Shown here piece by piece: positions 8,631-16,420 of a stretch of DNA of 64,000 nucleotides. How positions within the stretch are numbered: position 1 is the first letter of the stretch; each line of letters opens with the position of its first letter. The stretch is taken from the NCBI RefSeq assembly GCF_044769865.1, contig NZ_JBIZWA010000002.1, positions 372,001-436,000 on the forward strand, in the 5' to 3' direction. Source of the stretch: Homoserinimonas sp044769865 (GTDB lineage: Bacteria > Actinomycetota > Actinomycetes > Actinomycetales > Microbacteriaceae). The notes under the pieces are model-generated. The model was not told the DNA's origin. It searched no databases and saw nothing but the letters and a program-made list of their open reading frames with translations. The translations under genes and the position numbers were made by a program.

Positions 8631-11600
8631 TGCCCAAGCGCGACGACATCAAGTCCGTCCTCGTCATCGGCTCCGGCCCCATCGTCATCGGCCAGGCGGC
8701 CGAGTTCGACTACTCGGGCACGCAGGCGTGCCGGGTGCTGCGAGAGGAGGGCGTGCGCGTCATCCTCGTCAACTCGAACCCGGCGACGATCATGACCGAC
8801 CCCGACTTCGCCGACGCGACCTACGTTGAGCCGATCACGTGGGAGGTCATCGAGACGATCATCCAGAAGGAGAAGCCAGACGCGATCCTTCCGACGCTCG
8901 GCGGCCAGACCGCGCTCAACGCCGCGATCGACCTGCACGAGCACGGCATCCTCGAGAAGTATGACGTCGAACTGATCGGCGCCAACTTCGAGGCGATCCA
9001 GAAGGGTGAGGACCGCCAGATCTTCAAGGAGCTCGTGTTGGAGTGCGGGGCGGATGTCGCGCGCTCGCACATCGCGCACACGCTCGATGAGGCGATCGAG
9101 TTCGCGGAGGACCTCGGCTACCCGCTCGTCATCCGCCCCTCCTTCACGATGGGTGGCCTCGGCTCGGGATTCGCCTACACGCGCGAGGACCTCGTGCGCA
9201 TGGTGACCGATGGGCTCCACCAGAGCCCCACGACCGAGGTGCTGCTCGAGGAGTCGATCCTCGGGTGGAAGGAATACGAGCTCGAGCTCATGCGTGACAC
9301 GTCCGACAACACGGTCGTCGTCTGTTCGATCGAGAACGTCGACCCCGTCGGCGTGCACACGGGCGACTCGATCACCGTCGCGCCGGCTCTGACGCTCACG
9401 GATGTCGAGTTCCAGAACCTGCGCAACATCGGCATCGAGATCATCCGCGCGGTGGGTGTCGACACGGGCGGCTGCAACATCCAGTTCGCGATCGACCCCA
9501 AGACGGGGCGCGTCATCGTGATCGAGATGAACCCCCGCGTCTCCCGCTCGAGTGCGCTCGCCTCGAAGGCCACGGGGTTCCCGATCGCCAAGATCGCCGC
9601 GAAGCTTGCGATCGGGTACCGCCTCGACGAGATCCCCAACGACATCACCCGCGTGACCCCGGCGAGTTTCGAGCCGACGCTCGACTACATCGTCGTCAAG
9701 GTTCCCCGCTTCGGCTTCGAGAAGTTCCCCGCGGCCGACACGACGCTCACGACGACCATGAAGTCGGTCGGCGAGGCGATGGCAATCGGTCGCAACTACT
9801 CGACCGCACTCCAGAAGGCGCTTCGCTCGCTCGAGAAGCGCGGCTCGTCGTTCCATTGGAACGGAGATGCCCGCAGCAAGGAGGAACTGCTTGCCGTCGC
9901 ATCCGTTCCGACCGATGGGCGCATCGTGACGGTGCAGCAGGCTCTCGTTGCCGGAGCAACTGTCGAGGAGGTCTTCGACGCCACGGGAATCGACCCCTGG
10001 TTCATCGACCAGATCGTGCTCATCAACGAGGTGGCGGCGGATGTCGCGGCTGCGGCCACGCTCGACGCCACCGTACTGCGGCACGCCAAGGAGCACGGCT
10101 TCAGCGACCAGCAGATCGCTGAGCTGCGGGGCCTCACCGAGCAGCAGGTGCGGGATGCCCGCCACGACGCCGGGGTGCGCCCCGTCTTCAAGACGGTTGA
10201 CACCTGTGCCGGTGAGTTCCCTGCACTCACGCCGTACCACTACTCGAGTTACGAGCAGGAGACCGAGGTGACGCCGAGCGACCGTCGCAAGGTCGTCATC
10301 CTGGGCTCCGGCCCGAACCGCATCGGCCAGGGGATCGAGTTCGACTACTCCTGCGTGCACGCGTCGTTCGCACTCTCGGATGCCGGTTTCGAGACGATCA
10401 TGATCAACTGCAACCCCGAGACTGTTTCGACGGACTACGACACGTCCGACCGCCTGTACTTCGAGCCGCTGACGCTCGAGGACGTGCTTGAAATCATCGA
10501 CGCGGAGCGCGCGAGCGGCGAGCTCGTCGGCGTCATCGTGCAGCTCGGCGGGCAGACCGCGCTCGGCCTCGCCAAGGGCCTCAAGGAGGCGGGCGTGCCG
10601 ATCCTCGGCACCTCGCCTGAAGCGATCGACCTCGCGGAGGAGCGCGGCCTCTTCCAGGGCATCCTCGACGAAGCCGGTCTCGTGGCACCCCGCAACGGCA
10701 CCGCGGTCGACCCGGCCGGCGCCGTGAAGGTCGCCGAGGCGATTGGGTACCCCGTGCTTGTGCGACCCTCCTTCGTCCTGGGGGGCCGCGGCATGGAGAT
10801 CGTGTACGACACGCCCTCCCTCGAGGACTACTTCCGTCGCATGGAGGGCCAGGTCGTCATCGCGGAGGGCTACCCGCTCCTCGTCGACCGCTTCCTCGAC
10901 GACGCCGTGGAGATCGACATCGACGCCCTCTACGACGGTGAGCAGCTCTACGTGGGCGGCGTCATGGAGCACATCGAGGAGGCGGGCATCCACTCGGGTG
11001 ACTCGAGCTGCACGCTGCCTCCCGTGACCCTGGGACGCGACCAGATCGAGCGTGTGCGCCAGGCGACCCACGCCATCGCGGCGGGACTCGGCGTGCGCGG
11101 CCTGCTCAACGTGCAGTTCGCGATCGGTGCTGGCGTGCTCTACGTGCTCGAGGCAAACCCTCGCGCATCGCGCACGGTACCCTTCGTGGCGAAGGCGACG
11201 GGCACCCAGATCGCCAAGGCAGCCGCCCGAATCATGGTCGGCACGAGCATCGCCCAACTGATCGAGGAGGGGATGCTGCCCGCCCTCGACGGATCGGTCA
11301 TCCCCATGGACTCGCCGGTCGCGGTCAAGGAGGCGGTCCTCCCGTTCAAGCGCTTCCGAACGGCAGACGGCCGCATCGTCGACTCGATCCTCGGGCCGGA
11401 GATGCGTTCGACGGGTGAAGTCATGGGCTTTGACTCCAACTTCCCCCGGGCCTTCGCGAAGAGCCAGGTGGCGGCATCCGTGCGCCTGCCCCACAGCGGC
11501 ACGGTCTTTGTCTCGGTTGCCGACCGCGACAAGCGGGCAATCGTGCTGCCCGTCGTGCGGCTCCAGCAGCTCGGGTTCACGATCCTCGCGACCCTCGGCA

Positions 11601-11935
11601 CGGCAGAGATCCTCAGCCGCAACGGAATCCACGCGGAGGTCGTGCGCAAGTACGACCAGGGCGAGGCATCCGTCGAGGGCGAGCCTTCCATCGTGGAGCT
11701 GATCGACCAGCGCAAGGTCGACATCGTCATCAATACGCCGAGCGGACGGAGCGCGCGAGCCGACGGCTACGAGATCCGCGCGGCTGCCGTGGCGGCAGAC
11801 CTGCCGCTGTACACGACGATCGCGCAGGTTGGCGCGGCCGTCGCTTCGATCGAGTCGACGCGGGACGGCTTCACCGTCACGTCCCTGCAGGACTACGCAG
11901 CGGCGCGAAGCGAACGGCTGGCACTTGTCGAATAG
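8630..11935 (+). CDS. carB: Carbamoyl phosphate synthase large subunit
   Basis: CarB makes carbamoyl phosphate from bicarbonate, ammonia and two ATP, for pyrimidines and arginine. At 1101 residues it has full family length. Two homologous halves each start with a GSGPxxIGQ motif (near residues 13 and 559), each carries an ATP-grasp domain, and a C-terminal MGS-like allosteric domain covers about 940-1101. ATP-grasp signatures such as VIEMNPRVSRSSAL near 300 and VLEANPRASRTVPF near 840 are intact. The start is coupled to carA by a TAATG overlap. Confidence 0.98.
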   Translation: MPKRDDIKSVLVIGSGPIVIGQAAEFDYSGTQACRVLREEGVRVILVNSNPATIMTDPDFADATYVEPITWEVIETIIQKEKPDAILPTLGGQTALNAAIDLHEHGILEKYDVELIGANFEAIQKGEDRQIFKELVLECGADVARSHIAHTLDEAIEFAEDLGYPLVIRPSFTMGGLGSGFAYTREDLVRMVTDGLHQSPTTEVLLEESILGWKEYELELMRDTSDNTVVVCSIENVDPVGVHTGDSITVAPALTLTDVEFQNLRNIGIEIIRAVGVDTGGCNIQFAIDPKTGRVIVIEMNPRVSRSSALASKATGFPIAKIAAKLAIGYRLDEIPNDITRVTPASFEPTLDYIVVKVPRFGFEKFPAADTTLTTTMKSVGEAMAIGRNYSTALQKALRSLEKRGSSFHWNGDARSKEELLAVASVPTDGRIVTVQQALVAGATVEEVFDATGIDPWFIDQIVLINEVAADVAAAATLDATVLRHAKEHGFSDQQIAELRGLTEQQVRDARHDAGVRPVFKTVDTCAGEFPALTPYHYSSYEQETEVTPSDRRKVVILGSGPNRIGQGIEFDYSCVHASFALSDAGFETIMINCNPETVSTDYDTSDRLYFEPLTLEDVLEIIDAERASGELVGVIVQLGGQTALGLAKGLKEAGVPILGTSPEAIDLAEERGLFQGILDEAGLVAPRNGTAVDPAGAVKVAEAIGYPVLVRPSFVLGGRGMEIVYDTPSLEDYFRRMEGQVVIAEGYPLLVDRFLDDAVEIDIDALYDGEQLYVGGVMEHIEEAGIHSGDSSCTLPPVTLGRDQIERVRQATHAIAAGLGVRGLLNVQFAIGAGVLYVLEANPRASRTVPFVAKATGTQIAKAAARIMVGTSIAQLIEEGMLPALDGSVIPMDSPVAVKEAVLPFKRFRTADGRIVDSILGPEMRSTGEVMGFDSNFPRAFAKSQVAASVRLPHSGTVFVSVADRDKRAIVLPVVRLQQLGFTILATLGTAEILSRNGIHAEVVRKYDQGEASVEGEPSIVELIDQRKVDIVINTPSGRSARADGYEIRAAAVAADLPLYTTIAQVGAAVASIESTRDGFTVTSLQDYAAARSERLALVE

Positions 11936-12767
11936 TTTCGGGGAACGGCTTCGCACCGCCGTCGATGAGTCGGGGCGACTGTGCGTGGGGATCGACCCCC
12001 ACGCGTACCTCCTGAAGGACTGGGGCCTCGCCGACACGGCGGAGGGCGTACGCGAGCTCTCGCTTCGCGTCATCGACGCGATCGGCGACGCCGCAGCGGT
12101 CATCAAGCCGCAGGTCGCCTTCTTCGAACGCCACGGGGCCGCCGGATACGCCGTGCTCGAGGAGGTGCTCGCTACGGCACGTGAGGCTGGACTGCTCGTG
12201 ATCGCAGACGCCAAGCGCGGCGACGTCGGCACGAGCGTGGAGGCCTACGGGCAGGCATGGCTCACCCCGGGTTCACCGCTTGAGGCGGATGCCCTCACCG
12301 TGAGCGCCTTCCAGGGCGTCGCCTCACTGGCATCCGTGCTCGACCTCGCGGCGAGGGAGGGCAAGGGGCTCTTCGTGCTGGCAGCGACCTCGAACCCCGA
12401 GTCCCGCGTCATCCAGCAGTCGCTGACCGCGGAGGGCCGATCTGTCGCGGCCACGATCACCGACGACGTCGCTCGGTGGAACACGGTGTCGACCCCGGAT
12501 GCCGCGTGGGGCTCTGTCGGCCTCGTGCTGGGCGCGACGGTGTCCCTTCGGGACTACGGCATCGATCCGAGCGAGCTCGCCGGTACGCCGGTACTGGCGC
12601 CCGGATTCGGGCATCAGGGGGCGAAGATCGCTGAACTGCAGACGATCTTCGGTGCCGTGGCGCCCTCGGTGCTCGTGAACGCCTCGCGCAGCATCCTCAG
12701 TGCGGGACCCGACGGCGTCGCCCGGGCGATCCGCGGACACGCGGAAGAGATCGCGGCGGCTCTCTAG
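11925..12767 (+). CDS. pyrF: Orotidine 5'-phosphate decarboxylase
   Basis: PyrF forms UMP from OMP, the last step of the pathway. The product is about 280 residues and of the longer subfamily 2. It begins with SFGERL and a CVGIDPH strand, and the catalytic Asp-x-Lys pair sits in ADAKRGDVGTS near residues 93-103. No ATG or GTG gives a sensible N-terminus, so I chose the TTG at 11925, which overlaps carB by 11 bases. That is inference; experimental N-terminal data would settle it. The TAG stop forms the start of the -10 box for the next gene. Confidence 0.93.
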   Translation: MSNSFGERLRTAVDESGRLCVGIDPHAYLLKDWGLADTAEGVRELSLRVIDAIGDAAAVIKPQVAFFERHGAAGYAVLEEVLATAREAGLLVIADAKRGDVGTSVEAYGQAWLTPGSPLEADALTVSAFQGVASLASVLDLAAREGKGLFVLAATSNPESRVIQQSLTAEGRSVAATITDDVARWNTVSTPDAAWGSVGLVLGATVSLRDYGIDPSELAGTPVLAPGFGHQGAKIAELQTIFGAVAPSVLVNASRSILSAGPDGVARAIRGHAEEIAAAL

Positions 12768-12770
12768 GAT
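12765..12770 (+). promoter_or_regulatory. -10 box of gmk, nested in the pyrF stop codon
   Basis: TAGGAT begins with the pyrF TAG stop (12765-12767) and lies exactly 6 bases before the gmk ATG. A transcript from it would be leaderless. No clear -35 was found. Confidence 0.45.
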
Positions 12771-12776
12771 GGCGTC

Positions 12777-13691
12777 ATGGTGAGCTCCAAGCCCCCCGAG
12801 GTCGATCGGAGTGCTGCGGCGGTCGCGGCGGTCGCGGCACGGCGTGCCCGCGCCGCGGTGAAGCGTGCCGTGGCGACAGGTGCCCGCACGCCGCTCGATG
12901 TCGCCCTCGCCGCGTGGGATGGCGAGCAGCGCGCCCCGGAGGCGACCCTCAGGGTGCGCGAACTGCTCGGGAGCATCCCCGGCTTCGGTCCCGTGCGGGT
13001 TGCCGCCGTCATGCGAGAGCTCGGCATCGCGGATTCCAAGAAGGTGGGCGGCCTCGGTCGCCGACAGCGGCTCCGGTTCGAGGAGTGGCTTCGGAGCCGC
13101 GAAGAGTCCCAGGGGAGCGGGGGGCGCCTGGTCGTCCTGGCAGGCCCGACGGCGGTCGGCAAGGGCACCGTCTCCACATACATTCGCGAGAACTTCCCGG
13201 ATGTCCACCTCTCGGTTTCTGCGACGACGCGCGCGCCTCGGCCGGGTGAGGTCGAGGGAGTCAACTACTTCTTCGTCAGCGACGAGCAGTTCGACGAACT
13301 CGAGGCATCCGGCAAGATGCTCGAGACGGCGACCGTACACAACGCCTACCGCTATGGCACGCCGCGCGGGCCGATCGATCAAGCACTCGCATCCGGCCGC
13401 AGCGTGCTCCTCGAGATCGACATCCAGGGGGCGCGCTCGGTGAAGGCCGCGATGCCGGAGGCCGTGCTCGTATTCCTGCTCCCGCCCACCTGGGAGGAAC
13501 TCGTGCGGCGGCTCATCGGTCGAGGCACGGAAGACGCCGAGGAACAGGCGCGTCGACTCGAGACCGCCAAGGTCGAACTCGCCGCCCAGGACGAGTTCGA
13601 TCACCGCGTCGTCAACCACAAGGTCAGCGAGGCAGCCCAAGAGGTCGTAGACTTGATGTCTACCTCTCGCAGACGCACGACGGCCCACTGA
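12777..13691 (+). CDS. gmk: Actinobacterial IHF domain fused to guanylate kinase
   Basis: The 304-residue protein joins two functions in one unbroken frame. Residues about 1-110 match actinobacterial integration host factor (mIHF): a long Ala/Arg helix, then an IPGFGPVRVAAVMRELGI stretch typical of its DNA-binding helix-hairpin part. Residues about 118-300 are guanylate kinase, which phosphorylates GMP to GDP. Its P-loop is GPTAVGKGT (123-131), followed by the TTRAPRPGEVEGVNYFF segment and the lid. In mycobacteria the two are separate adjacent genes. Both domains look intact. The ATG has a -10 box 6 bases upstream. I believe similar long Gmk proteins occur in related Microbacteriaceae, but could not check this. 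Confidence 0.93.
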   Translation: MVSSKPPEVDRSAAAVAAVAARRARAAVKRAVATGARTPLDVALAAWDGEQRAPEATLRVRELLGSIPGFGPVRVAAVMRELGIADSKKVGGLGRRQRLRFEEWLRSREESQGSGGRLVVLAGPTAVGKGTVSTYIRENFPDVHLSVSATTRAPRPGEVEGVNYFFVSDEQFDELEASGKMLETATVHNAYRYGTPRGPIDQALASGRSVLLEIDIQGARSVKAAMPEAVLVFLLPPTWEELVRRLIGRGTEDAEEQARRLETAKVELAAQDEFDHRVVNHKVSEAAQEVVDLMSTSRRRTTAH

Positions 13692-13713
13692 GGGCATTCA
13701 AGGAGTTCCGACC

Positions 13714-13971
13714 ATGGTCAACCGTTCACAGGGCATCATCGATCCGCCCATCGACGAGCTGCTCTCGAAGGTCGATTCCAAGTACGCGCTCGTGATCTTC
13801 GCGTCCAAGCGCGCCCGCCAGATCAACGACTACTACGCTGACCTCCACGAAGGCAGCCTCTTCGACAACGTGGGCCCGCTCGTCGACTCGACGATCGACG
13901 ACAAGCCCCTCACGGTCGCCCTGCACGAGATCAACGAGGACAAGCTCGTAGCGAAGCCGCTCGCCGAGTAG
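13714..13971 (+). CDS. rpoZ: RNA polymerase omega subunit
   Basis: Omega helps beta-prime fold and assemble into RNA polymerase. The 85-residue product has the usual short length and the conserved core from PPIDELL through FASKRARQIN (about residues 11-37). AAGGAG lies 9 bases before the ATG. The gmk-rpoZ-coaBC-metK-priA order is the common actinobacterial one. Confidence 0.95.
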   Translation: MVNRSQGIIDPPIDELLSKVDSKYALVIFASKRARQINDYYADLHEGSLFDNVGPLVDSTIDDKPLTVALHEINEDKLVAKPLAE

Positions 13972-13974
13972 CCT
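13969..13974 (+). promoter_or_regulatory. Possible -10 box of coaBC, nested in the rpoZ stop codon
   Basis: TAGCCT begins with the rpoZ TAG stop and ends 7 bases before the coaBC ATG. It matches the TANNNT leaderless layout seen at other genes here, but no -35 is visible and read-through from rpoZ is also likely. Confidence 0.3.
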
Positions 13975-13981
13975 CGCTCAT

Positions 13982-15199
13982 ATGGGAGTCGACGCAGCAA
14001 CGACCGCGCACACTGAACGGCTCAACGTCCTCTTCGGCGTGACTGGCGGCATTGCCGCCTACAAGGCCGTGGCGGCGATCCGACGGCTCGTGCTGGAGGG
14101 TCACGACGTCCACGTCGTGGCCACCGAGGCCGCCCTGCGCTTTGTCGGCAAGCCGACGTTCGAGGCGATCAGTCGCAACCAGGTGCATACCGACCTCTAT
14201 GAGGGCGTCGCTGAGGTTCGCCATGTCGCCCTCGGCCAGCGGGCGGATGTCATCATCATCGCGCCTGCGACCGCCAACACGATCGCCAAGCTGGCATCGG
14301 GAATGGCCGATGACCTCCTCGGCAACTCGGTGCTGGCGAGCACGGCCCCGCTCGTCGTCGCTCCCGCCATGCACACCGAGATGTGGCAGCATCCGGCCAC
14401 CGTCGCGAATGTCGCGACCCTTCGTGACCGCGGCGCAACCATCGTCGGCCCCGACTCCGGGCAGCTGACGGGCTCGGACTCCGGCCCCGGCCGCCTCGTC
14501 GACCCTGACGTGCTCGTTGACGCTGCCCTCGCGGCGGCGGCTCCGCGAGACCTCACGGGCCGCTCGATCGTCGTATCCGCTGGTGGCACTCGTGAGCCCA
14601 TCGACCCCGTGCGCTTCGTCGGCAACCGTTCGACGGGAAGGCAGGGCATCGCGATCGCGACCGCCGCTGCACGGCGCGGGGCGGAGGTCACCCTCGTGCT
14701 CGCCAACGGCGAGGTCGAGGCACCGCGAGGAATGTCCGTCGTGCGGGTGTCGTCGACGGCCGACCTCAGGGAGGCGATGGCGGAGGCGTCATCGCGGCAC
14801 GACATCGTGATCATGGCTGCGGCGATCGCCGACTACCGACCCAGCTCGGTATCGGAGTCCAAGATCAAGAAGGAGTCGCAGGGCGACACGCTCTCGATCG
14901 AGCTCGTCCGCAATCCCGACATCCTCGCTGAGCTGTCGTCGGGGCGCCGCGAGGGCCAGACGATCATCGGCTTCGCCGCCGAGACGGAGAGCAACGACGA
15001 GGAGATGCTCCGACTCGGGCGCGAGAAGATCAAGCGCAAGGGCTGTGACTTCCTCGTGCTCAACCGCGTCGGTTGGGCCGAAGGTTTCGGCGTCGAAAGC
15101 AACAGGATCACGGTGCTCGACCCATCGGGTGCCATCGTCGGGGAGGCATCCGGGTCGAAGGCGTCGGTGGCCGACCATATCCTTGACCTGCTCATCTGA
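13982..15199 (+). CDS. coaBC: Phosphopantothenoylcysteine decarboxylase / phosphopantothenate-cysteine ligase
   Basis: CoaBC performs two coenzyme A steps: CTP-dependent joining of cysteine to phosphopantothenate (CoaB) and FMN-dependent decarboxylation (CoaC). The 405-residue fusion has CoaC at about 12-190, with GVTGGIAAYK, the HVALGQRAD histidine motif, APATANTIAKLASGMADDLL and PAMHTEMW. The last has His where many bacteria have Asn, a variant I recognise from other actinobacteria. CoaB covers about 195-405, with GGTREPIDPVRFV and AAAIADYRP. No Shine-Dalgarno precedes the ATG, in keeping with a leaderless start. Confidence 0.96.
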   Translation: MGVDAATTAHTERLNVLFGVTGGIAAYKAVAAIRRLVLEGHDVHVVATEAALRFVGKPTFEAISRNQVHTDLYEGVAEVRHVALGQRADVIIIAPATANTIAKLASGMADDLLGNSVLASTAPLVVAPAMHTEMWQHPATVANVATLRDRGATIVGPDSGQLTGSDSGPGRLVDPDVLVDAALAAAAPRDLTGRSIVVSAGGTREPIDPVRFVGNRSTGRQGIAIATAAARRGAEVTLVLANGEVEAPRGMSVVRVSSTADLREAMAEASSRHDIVIMAAAIADYRPSSVSESKIKKESQGDTLSIELVRNPDILAELSSGRREGQTIIGFAAETESNDEEMLRLGREKIKRKGCDFLVLNRVGWAEGFGVESNRITVLDPSGAIVGEASGSKASVADHILDLLI

Positions 15200-15223
15200 C
15201 CTCACGACCGAAGGTTCCGCTCC

Positions 15224-16420
15224 ATGACCAGTTCCCTGCGCCTCTTCACGTCCGAGTCGGTCACCGAGGGTCACCCGGACAAGATCTGTGACCAGATCTC
15301 CGACTCGATCCTCGACGCCCTTCTCGAGCAGGACCCCCGCAGCCGCGTCGCGGTCGAGACGCTCGTCACGACGGGCCTCGTGCACGTCGCGGGTGAGGTC
15401 ACGACCGACGGCTATGTCGAGATTCCGGGGATCGTGCGCGACGTCATCACGCGCATCGGCTACAACTCCTCCGAGGTTGGCTTCGACGGCAGCAACTGCG
15501 GTGTCACCGTCTCGATCGGGGCGCAGTCGCCCGACATCGCGCAGGGCGTGGACGTGGCCCTCGAAGAGCGCCTGGGCGACACGGGCGACGCGTTCAACAG
15601 CCAGGGAGCCGGCGACCAGGGCATCATGTTCGGTTTCGCGACCACCGAGACACCGCAGCTGATGCCCGTGCCGATCTGGCTGGCGCACCGCCTGTCCGAG
15701 CGTCTCGCGGAGATGCGCAAGGACGGCCACGTCGACTACCTTCGCCCAGACGGCAAGACACAGGTCACGGTCGGCTACGAGGGACATGTGCCGAAGACGA
15801 TCGACACGGTCGTGCTCTCGACACAGCACGCTCCCGGCGTGGGCGCGGCCGCCCTTGAGGCGGAGATGCGCGAATTCGTGATCGAACCCGTGCTCGCGCA
15901 GGCCGGACTCGATCACTCGGATGTCAAGCTACTCGTGAACCCCACGGGCAAGTTTGAGATCGGTGGGCCCAAGGGGGATGCGGGTCTCACGGGCCGCAAG
16001 GTCATCGTCGACACCTACGGCGGCGCGGCGCGGCATGGTGGCGGCGCCTTCAGCGGCAAGGACCCCTCGAAGGTCGACCGCTCGGCCGCGTATGCCATGC
16101 GCTGGGTCGCAAAGAACGCGGTGGCCGCGGGACTCGCAGACCGTCTCGAGCTGCAGGTCGCCTACGCGATCGGCCGCGCCGCTCCCGTCGGGCTCTATGT
16201 CGAGACCTTCGGCACGGGGAAGGTGGCCGACAGCGTCATCATCGACGCGATCCGGGAGGTCTTCGACCTGCGCCCGGCCGCGATCATCCGTGACCTCGAA
16301 CTGCTGCGTCCCATCTATGCGCAGACGGCCGCCTACGGTCACTTCGGCCGCGAGCTTCCTGACTTCACCTGGGAGCGGCTCGACCGCGTCGACGATCTCC
16401 GCTCCGCCGCGAGGCTCTAG
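15224..16420 (+). CDS. metK: S-adenosylmethionine synthase
   Basis: MetK makes SAM from methionine and ATP. The 398-residue protein has the N-terminal FTSESVTEGHPDKICDQ motif, the GAGDQGIMFG motif near residues 125-134, and the phosphate loop GGAARHGGGAFSGKDPSKVD near 266-285. All are intact. Only 24 bases separate it from coaBC, too short for a SAM riboswitch. Its TAG stop shares a base with the GTG start of priA. Confidence 0.98.
   Translation: MTSSLRLFTSESVTEGHPDKICDQISDSILDALLEQDPRSRVAVETLVTTGLVHVAGEVTTDGYVEIPGIVRDVITRIGYNSSEVGFDGSNCGVTVSIGAQSPDIAQGVDVALEERLGDTGDAFNSQGAGDQGIMFGFATTETPQLMPVPIWLAHRLSERLAEMRKDGHVDYLRPDGKTQVTVGYEGHVPKTIDTVVLSTQHAPGVGAAALEAEMREFVIEPVLAQAGLDHSDVKLLVNPTGKFEIGGPKGDAGLTGRKVIVDTYGGAARHGGGAFSGKDPSKVDRSAAYAMRWVAKNAVAAGLADRLELQVAYAIGRAAPVGLYVETFGTGKVADSVIIDAIREVFDLRPAAIIRDLELLRPIYAQTAAYGHFGRELPDFTWERLDRVDDLRSAARL

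Noticed and set aside
8570..12232. A 1220-codon open frame on the minus strand opposite carB
   Set aside because: It mirrors the carB codon phase, has a low-complexity Asp/Arg/Val/Leu-rich composition with no recognisable domain, and spans gene boundaries. Long antisense frames are expected in GC-rich genes with strong third-position bias.
15200..15223. A possible SAM riboswitch before metK
   Set aside because: The gap to coaBC is only 24 bases, far too short.
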